A stretch of DNA of 14,732 nt from Bisporella sp. PMI_857 (lineage: Eukaryota > Ascomycota > Leotiomycetes > Helotiales > Helotiaceae): the NCBI GenBank assembly GCA_021307315.1, contig JAJSPD010000236.1:1-14732 (forward strand), in the 5' to 3' direction. Numbering within the stretch: the first letter of the stretch is position 1; every line of letters starts with the position of its first letter. The notes under the pieces are model-generated. The model searched no databases. It was not told the DNA's origin and saw nothing but the letters and a program-made list of their open reading frames with translations. This document shows positions 1 to 7,808 of the stretch, in pieces. Both the position numbers and the translations under genes were made by a program.

Positions 1-215
1 TGATGGAATCGGCCCGTACTATAATTGTGTTGAGCAGAGAAGGTAGGTAGCTATAGTGGTGTATCTGGATCTCACTGGTATGAGATCGTATCCCTGGCGC
101 CATACATGAATTCCATATCCTTCAGGCCTGGTGCAAGAATATCCAGTGCGCTTTTCAGATCTCCTCTCAGCCAGTACGCAAATCCAACGTTGAGTATATG
201 ATTTGAGTCCACGCC
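1..215 (-). CDS. TPR-repeat protein, internal exons (partial, 5' part not found)
   Basis: Two exons read leftward: 215 to 76, then 18 to 1, separated by a 57-nt intron (19-75) that starts GTGAGA and ends ATAG. The first exon gives a helix-turn-helix TPR signature containing NVGFAYWLRGDLKSALDIL, then GLKDMEFMYGARDTISY. Splicing rebuilds an HTGRFH continuation, which matches the TPR proteins (kinesin-light-chain/MalT-like) common in fungi, where a YWL-GDL repeat is followed by a D(T)-S-TGR segment. TPR arrays are protein-interaction scaffolds and in fungi are often the repeat module of NLR-like receptors; no NB-ARC or NACHT module is visible here. A TAG just upstream (216-218) could be a splice acceptor, but nothing recognisable as coding lies between 216 and 796, so the gene may be 5'-truncated or a remnant. 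It continues beyond the left edge. Homology is recalled from family knowledge, not searched. Confidence 0.6.
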
Positions 216-796
216 CTAGGCCCCGTGATTGTGACAGTGGCTCGGAAAATTTGGCAAAGTCTTGGGAGATATTATAATGTATTATTATTGACCAATGCTA
301 TACGCACCAAAGCGCTGTATGCAAAACGCCGCAATACTACCGCTTACGCCACTCTAATGCTATTATATCGTAAGTTGGGCTCGTTTCGCATAAGCAGAAT
401 CCTTTCACCGCTAGGTAGTTGAGCCTAGCGGCTAATGGCTAACGGCCTCCTAGTTAAGTTCTATATACACACAAATTTTAGCAGGAAATATAGTAGGATA
501 TTCACAGTTTCCAATCTTTTGTTTGATGTAACCATAGCCGCCTTTGCTTGTTTTATGTGACATGGCGCAGTTAAGCCCCATCTCACTAGAAACCATTACT
601 TTTTGACGGTGGGTCCTAATTTCGATGAGCTGTGTAAACACTCTTAACAAAACGTACACTACTCCTTCCCGACCCCCTTAGCCATTCAAACATCGACGCC
701 ACGAAACCTGGTTCTTGTGCGACGTAATACGTTCTTGCCGGCTCACTTAAAAGATCTGCCGATATTCTAATATCGAAAAGGTGTCATTTTCGCTCC
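216..796. other. Non-coding stretch between the TPR fragment and the patatin gene
   Basis: No reading frame here resembles a known protein. Two short open frames (225-422 plus, 450-659 minus) lack recognisable motifs. The stretch holds a perfect inverted repeat at 408-431 and a second palindrome, CGATATTCTAATATCG, at about 761-777. The latter lies just downstream of the patatin stop codon and so falls in that gene's presumed 3' UTR or terminator region. Confidence 0.5.
408..431. repeat. Inverted repeat, 8-bp stem and 8-nt loop
   Basis: CCGCTAGG at 408-415 is exactly repaired by CCTAGCGG at 424-431. The function is unknown. It could be the trace of a small transposon or a chance hairpin. Confidence 0.5.
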
Positions 797-3660
797 TTAA
801 CCTGCGCGATACAACCAACATCTTCTGCTTCTTTGAGCAATAGCATCGAAACCTTCTGATTTGAATTCTTGAGAATGTTCTTCCCGAACATGATCTTCAA
901 AAGTAGTGTATGTTTTGTGCTCGGACGTATCTCTACAGGTGAAAGGGCATTCGTACCACGAAGCAGAGGCGTATCGATCCCACTTTGACTTATCTCGCGT
1001 TCTCAGTCGCCTGCGACGGACGAGAAGTCTTGCTCGATCATCGAGTTCATTTTGGACCTTCGGATCTGAAAGATATATCTTGACCGCTTTCTCGATATTT
1101 TGAAGAGTGATTCCGCCAGAAACCGATTGTTTTCCTTTCATGAGATTCGATATTCGATTGCTCTTCCACTCGTCCATCTCAATCTTACCCAACTCCCTTC
1201 CGCCATCAAATCTCGAGTATGAAAACGCAATTCTATTATCTCGAAATGCGTGGCCTTCCATCCCCTCGTGAGCTCCCTGTGTTCTTGACGCCATTTTTCG
1301 AGCTGCTCTAAGATTTGCGTAGAATTCACGGAAACGAGTTCCAGCCCTTGTCAATCCTTCTTTCTCAAACATCTTTAGCTCTGAATAGCCGGTTCCCACA
1401 CTAACGAAAACCCCAACATTCTTGCTGTAACCGCCATGCTTGCGTATGACATCGTTGTATATCTCCAAGCTCGGATTATTGGAACCAAATCCACCATCTT
1501 TGAAGCGGACGATTTTCTCTCCGCCATTTTGTGCATCTGGCACCCGGATCCTGACAGGGGGAAAGTATGTTGGAGCTGCGCTCGTAGCTCGACCAACCAG
1601 CGCTATGCGATTTTGGGATGGTGGTCCAGGATTACGGTCAGGGGCACCTTTAACAGCCAAAGTCGTGGGTCGACGGATCTGTCCAGGATGCGGATGTCGG
1701 CGAAATGTAGGATAAGTACGAAATAGGTATGGTGCATCTGTAGTACCTTCCTCTGAGTATGCCAGTACAACTCTTCATTATAGATTAGTCGTCGTGTTTG
1801 ATCGATTTGCGTTAGGAGATAACCTACGTCCTGCAGAAATCTGGATCCATATCGAAATGAAGCCCAAAGGATAACCCATGAAAGCAATGGCGATCTGTAA
1901 CACTTTGAATTACATCTTCGAGGTTCTTCCAATAAAATTTGTGCCACAATATTCCACCTGTCGCCAGTAGTCGGGGATGCGCGAAAACTTTTCCGCCCAG
2001 GACTTTGTACTCGTCAATACAATCGTTCACAGACATTCTAAAGCGCGAGAGCATGATGCTGATAAGCCTACAACCAGTGTTTTAGTAAGCTTCGTGTATC
2101 TAGGACTGGAATACCGACCCTCCAGTACTTGTCCCACCTATATAGTTAAAATAGTGGCATGGCAAATAGAGATCACTCTCATCTAGGATACTCTCACCTT
2201 TTGGGTTTGTGGTTGGGGTGCCGACGATGTCCTGGGTATGAGAGCTTGCTGTTCCTGGACGTCCGTTACTCGCTACAACAGCAGCCCTTGGCTTGTAAAC
2301 ACCAGGATAGAAACTGGACTCAACCCTGGAATCGAGCCGCCTTTCCTCCAACCCGATTCTTCTCATTAGTTCCTTCAAGATTAGCAAGCTACCGTATCCC
2401 CGGATGCCACCGCCGTCTGGGTTTATGTTAAAAAGGCATACACCAATAAATCTTCACCAACTTACCAAAAGTTAAAACAGTCTGCGTCTCCCATTCTTCT
2501 TGCCTGAGAGAATGCGCAAGGAAGTCCTTTGCTGCTTTGATCTCATCCGAGTCTCCCTTGCTGGCTAGGAGCTGGGCGAGCGGCAGCACGTCAACACTGG
2601 CCCGAAGGTCAGCATCAACATGCAGGAACAAGCCTTTCGCTCTTTGCTCTGCCTGAGGGGTAAGAGCGCCTAACCTCCCTCCCATCATCAATACAGGTGT
2701 AGGAATTCGAGGTGCCGTAGAGGGGATGATGTATTCTGGTGGTGGGCCGTCGATGGTAATGACCCCCCCCAGACGTGTTGTCTCCCATGCAGCTGCTATT
2801 GCAAGAGCAACTGACCCACCTTGACCATGCCCTAATAGGGCAATGTTGCTAGGGGCAAAGTTGCACTTTTCGACCAGAACTTTGCTAATTACATGTTTCA
2901 AGATGAGACGAACAGCTCGGTGGTAACTATTTCCGTTTAACTCATCGGTCCAATAAAGGCCACCTACCTGGCCAATTGTTGGACGTAAACGATGGATTCC
3001 ACCTAGACAGAGGACGGCAGTCTGTGAGTCTGCAAAGTGTTTCTTGATCATCGGTTTGACAGAACTGTGATCTCCACCGTAATCATGGAGGACAACAATA
3101 ATATTATTCACAGTATCCTTCGAAGCATCTTGGCCATAAAGTCCGATCCTCCACGACAAACTCTCCCGAACCTCGTTTATGCTTTTGAGGTCTCCATCAA
3201 CTGGCATTCGCGGACTCTGGTTTTGGTGAGGAGATGGAATCGTTCTCAGCTCGTTTCTTAGATCCTCGAATAGCGCTGATTCTCGCTGGATCGCGGCTTT
3301 AGCGGCATGCAATAGTGGCTCGGAAGTGTTTAAATGAACACTGAATGGCTGGCTGAGCTGTGGAGCGATACTAGGTTTGTCCGAATTCAATCCAAAGCTA
3401 TTCTCGGATGTGGAAGTGGTCGAGTCTGTGTATTGGCGCCAGGGCCGTGCGAAATCTGTTGAGTTGGTCTGCTCAGCTAGGTTTGGTACTCCATTCTCTA
3501 ATGAATTTGATAGTGTTGGAGACCTCGACAAGATGCGTTCGGGGCGATGAGAACTTTCAGCAATAACTTGTAATGGCTCGGACCAGGAATGTGGAATTTG
3601 GCTCTTTCTTAACGTTTCCCGTTGGGTCTCTGCAGCCTCTGAAAGCTCCTCCGAAGCCAT
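797..3660 (-). CDS. Patatin-like phospholipase with N-terminal degenerate alpha/beta-hydrolase domain and C-terminal C2H2-like finger
   Basis: Four exons: 3660-2466, 2416-2119, 2067-1828 and 1772-797, giving 2709 nt (902 residues plus TAA). Introns are 49, 51 and 55 nt; the first has a consensus GTAAGT donor, the second a TACTAAAAC branch-like site, the third an AAG acceptor. Residues 1-180 are polar and likely disordered. Residues 185-385 form an esterase/lipase-like alpha/beta-hydrolase fold with LHDYGG and GHGQGG. The patatin domain (394-690) has oxyanion motif DGGGIRGYGS (399-408, first codon made by splicing), nucleophile elbow GGTSTGG (Ser495), RATSAAPTYFPP (639-650) and the dyad Asp670 in DGGFGSNNPS. 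Residues 853-877 read C-X3-C-X14-H-X4-H. Patatins hydrolyse acyl chains from phospholipids or galactolipids; all patatin catalytic residues are present. ACAAGATGG is a good start context with an in-frame upstream TAA. The native substrate and a defence or NLR-like role are inference. Confidence 0.85.
1773..1827 (-). other. Intron 3 of the patatin gene
   Basis: The donor is GTAGGT and the acceptor ATGAAG. CTAAC and CTAAT sites lie inside. Splicing joins DPDFCR-T to VVLAYSEEGTTDAPYLFRTY in phase 2. The more attractive CTCAG acceptor downstream gives the wrong frame. Unspliced sequence contains several stops. Confidence 0.7.
2068..2118 (-). other. Intron 2 of the patatin gene
   Basis: It starts GTCGGT, a weak donor, and ends TTGTAG, with TTACTAAAAC as a strong branch-like element. 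Splicing completes the last Gly of GGTSTGG and continues as LISIMLSRFRMS, the expected helix after the nucleophile elbow. Confidence 0.75.
2417..2465 (-). other. Intron 1 of the patatin gene
   Basis: The donor is GTAAGT and the acceptor ACCCAG; TAACAT near the 3' end can serve as branch point. Phase 1 splicing creates the GAC codon of the DGGGIRG oxyanion motif. Reading through gives a stop at 2428-2430, so the apparent 410-residue frame is not the full protein. Confidence 0.85.
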
Positions 3661-3994
3661 CTTGTAGAGAGCCTGAAAATATTACAACACCAATGATGGC
3701 TATAGAATTGATGTTTTGCAGAAAAGAACATGAACACTAGGAGAAATGTGTTGTAGAAAATAACGCGAACGCTAGAGATATGGAGGCTGAAAATTGCAAT
3801 ACCTTAATCAAGAAAGACTGGCAGTAGGTCGAAGGCATTTCTGAGCCTCACAACCAAAGTGCCCTCGGCCCAGAACGGGATGTGCCGAACAGCCCGCACT
3901 CTTGACATCTCTATTAGGCGCCGAATAATTCAATATAGGCTTGTTATTTGCTTTTTGCCAGCCTCGCAACCACGATAACTATTATTTGACTCAC
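3661..3994 (-). promoter_or_regulatory. 5' region of the patatin gene, possible long 5' intron
   Basis: Read on the minus strand, a strong donor GTGAGT sits at 3994-3989 and an acceptor ATTTTCAG ends at 3673, twelve bases before the patatin ATG. These could bound a 322-nt intron in the 5' UTR or in an extended coding region. A 34-codon minus-strand frame starting MSRVRAVRHIPFW ends inside it and could be an upstream ORF. No clear TATA box was found. Confidence 0.35.
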
Positions 3995-4045
3995 CGTGTG
4001 GCTGAAAACTGCGAGGCAGAGAGCAGCAAAGAGGGACAGTCGCAT
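3995..4045 (-). CDS. Possible signal-peptide exon (17 codons) upstream of the patatin gene
   Basis: ATG at 4045 opens MRLSLFAALCLAVFSHT, a classic short signal-peptide pattern: basic n-region, hydrophobic core, then small or polar residues. It stops exactly at a phase-0 GTGAGT donor (3994). The acceptor at 3673 is also phase 0 and would continue ALYK into the patatin Met. If used, the patatin protein would be secreted or enter the ER. Alternatively this is a 5' UTR exon or the first exon of an unrelated lost gene. Patatin-like fungal proteins are mostly intracellular, and the 322-nt intron would be long next to the others in this gene, so confidence is low. Confidence 0.3.
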
Positions 4046-4815
4046 GTAAATCCTCAGATAAATCGGACATGCTGGTGTATGGCACTCATCATTTGAACTC
4101 ACTACTTATGTCTTGCGCTGCTCTCAGACACCTACTCCCCCGCTAGATACTTGTAGCTCTGGGTCCTATGCAAAACCGGTCGTTTCTGCCACGCAAAATC
4201 ACCCCTGCAAAGAAGGCCCAAAATTAGAGGTTTTTAACAAGAGAAACGAGGAAGGTATAAAGGACGCCCACCAGCGAACCTCGGGCGGTTATGCCAACAC
4301 AAACCGCTACTTGTGGCGTTCTTAGAGAGTTGGCACTTGCTTTAGGGGTGGATCAGAACTAATAGAGACTTGGGATTACGCGAGGTATGGAACTTTTTGG
4401 GTCCCGTGGCGACTTATGAGGCAGATTCGTTTCAAGATCCCGCTGATCTGCGTAAGGTGCCACATAGCTCAGCTTGAGTCTCGGTCCGCATATAATATAT
4501 ACTCCCGGATTACAGATTACCGTGCCATTTTAATAATATCACCCAATATACGTTAAAGATTCCAGAAAAGGATAAACCCTAAGATTTCATTCATGTGATT
4601 GGCTATTCTCAAGCGCATAATGCCGTGATATTAGTGGTGTTATAGTGGCACGCTAGCACGCGATCGGCTGATGCCCAATTCTGGCGTAAGGAGTTGGTAG
4701 CCCACGCGCCACAAAATAAATCCGCCCAGCCGTGGTAGTGTCATGACTGTCAAACAGGTATGAAAAGCATTCGTACCCTTAGTCCATTCTTTTGAAAAAT
4801 CCCACAGCCTTCTAG
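4046..4815. other. Intergenic stretch without recognisable gene
   Basis: A 70-codon open frame at 4113-4325 has no recognisable motif and no splice support. The rest holds scattered stops in all frames and mixed composition. It presumably contains the promoter of the minus-strand patatin gene. Confidence 0.5.
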
Positions 4816-5319
4816 ACTATCATTCTCCAGTATCTAATTTCTATTGTTGATAAAGCAAGATCTCACCCTGCGCGACCAATTCAGTATGTGTTGCCGCTCA
4901 AAGTCGAGTACACCGAAAACGGAGAGGTCCACCATACCGGTTTTTGATCTCGAATCCTATCACCTCAAGCGGGTCCCAGCTATCGTGCTGAACGGTAATT
5001 CAACGTCTGGAGTTACATGTATAGTTCATTACTGATTTGGGGAGGTGGGTCGAGAAATACCGGTCTTGGCTCAACAGAGCAAGTCGAGTTCGAACAAGTC
5101 CAAATTCCTCGTTTTGGTCTTTTCGATCTGTATGCGTCTAATGTAGACGACTCGTCTTCTTCACCATCGCATAAAGTTGTAGCCCGTGCGAATCAAGATA
5201 CTACAGGTAGTTCATTCGTAGCAAGACTGAATTACGGCCGACTAGGACATGGAGCAAATCTCAGAAGGGCTATTTTTAGCAAGCACCGGGTCATGTATAT
5301 TGGTTGCGTAGGATCTTGA
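4816..5319 (+). pseudogene. Decayed reading frame of unknown family
   Basis: One frame stays open from 4816 to the TGA at 5317-5319 except for TGA at 4945-4947 and TAA at 4996-4998. The first part contains RPIQYVLPLKVEYTENGEV. The last part starts at an ATG at 5017 and contains LLIWGGGSRNTGLGSTEQV, then QIPRFGLFDLYASN and a serine-rich stretch. The codon pattern looks protein-like across the stops, which suggests a lost gene of about 165 codons rather than noise. I do not recognise the family. No signal peptide or membrane segment is evident. An alternative is that only 5017-5319 (100 codons) is real, or that the run is chance. Confidence 0.35.
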
Positions 5320-5667
5320 AAACATGCCTTTTGTTGGCGTGGAGGGTTGCATATGTAGTACATTTCGGAGGCAGTGTGCTAACACTAAAAAGGATGGGGG
5401 AGGTTCAAGCCATAAATATTATTCTCTAGTTGTGAAAAAAAAACATAGTGAAGGAATGTGAGTTCGAAATCTGTAATGGTTAAACGAATCTACGAGTAAA
5501 TTCAATATCTTCCTGTTACGGTCCTAACTGGCTATAGGATAGAAAATCTAGTCTGAGGCTATGTCTGGGCGGAAATAGGTATATCACAAATACGAAAGTA
5601 AATCTTAATAGCAAGTATGCTAATGTGAGTGAAATAGGGCTGATGCCTCAGTAGTTGAAAAGCCTTA
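5320..5667. other. Flank left of the copia insertion, nothing recognised
   Basis: Moderately AT-rich, with no open frame of note. It contains an A-run at about 5436-5444. Composition lacks the strong RIP look of the element interior. Confidence 0.5.
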
Positions 5668-5672
5668 GATAT
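5668..5672. repeat. Target site duplication, left copy (GATAT)
   Basis: GATAT lies directly before the 5' LTR and is repeated at 11300-11304 directly after the 3' LTR, as expected for integrase-mediated insertion with a 5-bp stagger. Confidence 0.95.
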
Positions 5673-5904
5673 TGTTGGTATAAAGTCATGTGAACGTTCC
5701 ATGACGCACAGGCCACTACCTGAATGTATTTAAGTTCTCGCTCGTAGGACGTAACTGAGAAAAAATCAAGAACAAGTCAACCACCTACAACGAGCATATA
5801 TAGCACTGCGCTGAGATCGCGGTGCTACGTGCCCCGTGGGTAACCGACTTAAGCTATTGCAAGTCATCAATACAAAGAAGGTATCACAGAGAGTGATACC
5901 AACA
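5673..5904 (+). repeat. 5' LTR of the copia element
   Basis: It starts TGTTGGTAT and ends ATACCAACA, a perfect 9-bp inverted pair. A TATATA box lies at 5797-5802, suitable for the element promoter, with transcription starting about 30 bases later. The last 25 bases hold a perfect 8-bp hairpin (5880-5900). The LTR keeps normal composition with many CpA dinucleotides, unlike the interior. It differs from the 3' LTR at 5677, 5692 and 5874, all G/A transitions. Confidence 0.95.
5880..5900 (+). repeat. U5 hairpin at the end of the 5' LTR
   Basis: GGTATCAC and GTGATACC form a perfect 8-bp stem around AGAGA, four bases before the LTR terminus. The identical structure occurs at 11275-11295 in the 3' LTR. 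Confidence 0.8.
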
Positions 5905-5930
5905 CTGATCAGTGAGCGCGCACAGATCAG
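5905..5930 (+). promoter_or_regulatory. Hairpin in the primer-binding-site position
   Basis: Immediately after the LTR, CTGATC pairs with GATCAG, and after an A/A mismatch GTG pairs with CAC around AGCGCG. The place is where a tRNA-primed element carries its PBS, but no TGG complementary to a tRNA CCA end is present. Copia elements can instead use an internal (half-tRNA) fragment; I could not match one. Confidence 0.5.
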
Positions 5931-6404
5931 AATACTTAATCATTGAATCAATTTCAAGCCCTCAACAAAATGTTTACTTCTGAAGAAGCAAAAGCTTTCG
6001 CGAAGGCCCAGAAGAAGTACAAAAAGGTCAATATCGTCGAGAGTGCAAACGGAGAGCTAAACCTATAGATCGATTACAAGCTACTGGAATACAGACATAG
6101 AGATTTCAACGATTACGACTTTTGGGAACAATATCGTAATGATTTCTATGAATTTTCAAAGAACACTTTCAAGCTTTGCAACACTTCAACAATTCGCATG
6201 CTTCGCAACCACTTTCGCAGCTACGGCGTCCACGCTTCTGTTAAAGCAGGCTTTACAATGGCTTATAGCCTTTACTAAGTTGCTCAAGCCGAGAAACCGC
6301 TTCCGTGGACCCCTGAAGCTATCAAAAACTATTTTACGAAAGATAAGCTGTTTTCGCCGACTTTGAACTTAAAGCGAAACACGAATCATAACTTTGCAGC
6401 TTAT

Positions 6405-6515
6405 TCTCAGTCACAAAATCAACTTTAAACTCAAACTTTTCAAACTTCTTAAACTCAACTTCAACTTTAAACTCAAAATCAAACTTAAACTCAGTTTTTT
6501 CAACTTCAACAAAAT
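6405..6515 (+). repeat. Low-complexity Q/T-rich tract in copia gag
   Basis: The sequence repeats ACTCAA, CTTCAA and CAAAAT variants, coding alternating Gln with Thr, Leu, Asn or Ser; several Gln codons are now TAA. It is probably a disordered or prion-like part of the original Gag. The minus-strand open frame over it is its shadow. Confidence 0.7.
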
Positions 6516-7718
6516 GAACTTCGGAATTCTGTTCGTACAATACTCGAACTTGCACTAAACTTTGCAATACAGGCCTTTTTTGCAGTGCCGGAAACGCCGG
6601 TTCGATTTTCAAAGCCATCAAACTTTACTGCAGCAAAACCGCACATAACACTTGTAACCAAAAACTACAGCAAAGAACTAGCCAATTTAATCAAGCTGTA
6701 CTTTAAAAATAACAAATACGGTGCCGACGGCGATAGTTTAAAGTTCAAACTAGCTGTTTTCAAAGATTTGTGCAATAAAGCTAGTTTGCTTTTTTATTAA
6801 TATCACTTTGCGTATTTAACTATACTTCGTGGACTACTTTTGAGCGATTACTACAGCAACAAAAAGAACAGTATCGGTCAGCTTTCGTTTTAACAAATAG
6901 TCAATAGTACGAAACATTATTTCGAAAGCTCAAAGCAAAAAGTAGCAGCTTTTGCTTTATAAAATTCTACTACGTTTCGGTTTGTAATACAAACTAACAC
7001 AGAAAAGTCTACTTTTGAGTGTTTCGGCATACTCGTAAATACTTTGCGAAATATTCAATACAGCTTGTTGTTTACATACTAAAACGAAGATTTTCTGTAT
7101 TAAAAAATTCTTTCAACATGCTGTAAAGTAAAAATTTGTCAATCAGTATGCAGCAAACTATCTTTATCGCTTGCGGGTTTAACTAATAATATTCGATTTT
7201 CAATAGCAATTTTTAAAGCTTGTAAAAAAGCCTAAGGATTTTATGCAGATTCAACCTCAACTAATTCGCAAGCTTATTTCACAGATCGGCGTTATCGCAA
7301 AAACGACTACAACCGTAACTGTAACCGTAACCAAAAACGCCCGTTTAACAAGTCACAACGTTGTTTCGTTTGCAACAGAAAAAACTGTCGCTCGTAAAAG
7401 CACTCTGAAAAAGAACAAAAAAAAGCTAAAGCTCGTTTCAAAAACAAATTCAAAGAAAAAATAAGCAATTCTCGTTATTACTAGGAACGCTTGAAGCAAT
7501 ACATTACGGACTATGAAAGCACTGGCAGTAACAGCAATGACTCAGCAACAGAAGTCAACGACGCGTTTAACGCTGTAACGCTCGATGTAAGCACCTGTAC
7601 GGAAACGAATGATGAAAATGATCTGACAGCTTATTTCACTTTGTACGGCGAAATCGACTCAAGCAACGCAACGTTTACGGCAACTGAGCTAGCTAATAAA
7701 GCTTGCAACTATGCAATC

Positions 7719-7808
7719 ACAAGCTCCAGCACTCCAAGCTCTAATACTACAAGCTCCAATACTACAAGCTCCAATGCTACAAGCTTCAACGCTACAAGCT
7801 CCGACGCT
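7719..7808 (+). repeat. 15-bp tandem repeat, six copies, in copia gag-pol
   Basis: The unit ACAAGCTCCAATACT recurs six times with 1-4 substitutions each and no length change. It encodes a TSSNT/TSSNA five-residue repeat just before the protease domain, likely a flexible linker between Gag and protease. Confidence 0.85.

Noticed and set aside
225..422. 65-codon plus-strand frame
   Set aside because: No motif, unlike protein in composition, and no splice or promoter support.
450..659. 69-codon minus-strand frame downstream of the patatin gene
   Set aside because: No recognisable domain and it does not match the missing part of the TPR protein.
1436..1726. Overlapping plus-strand frames of 91 and 96 codons
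   Set aside because: They are antisense shadows of patatin exon 4.
4113..4325. 70-codon plus-strand frame
   Set aside because: No family signature; probably chance in intergenic DNA.
6334..6621. Minus-strand protein with alternating Phe-Lys/Glu pattern
   Set aside because: It is the antisense of the Gln/Thr-rich CTTCAA repeats in copia gag.
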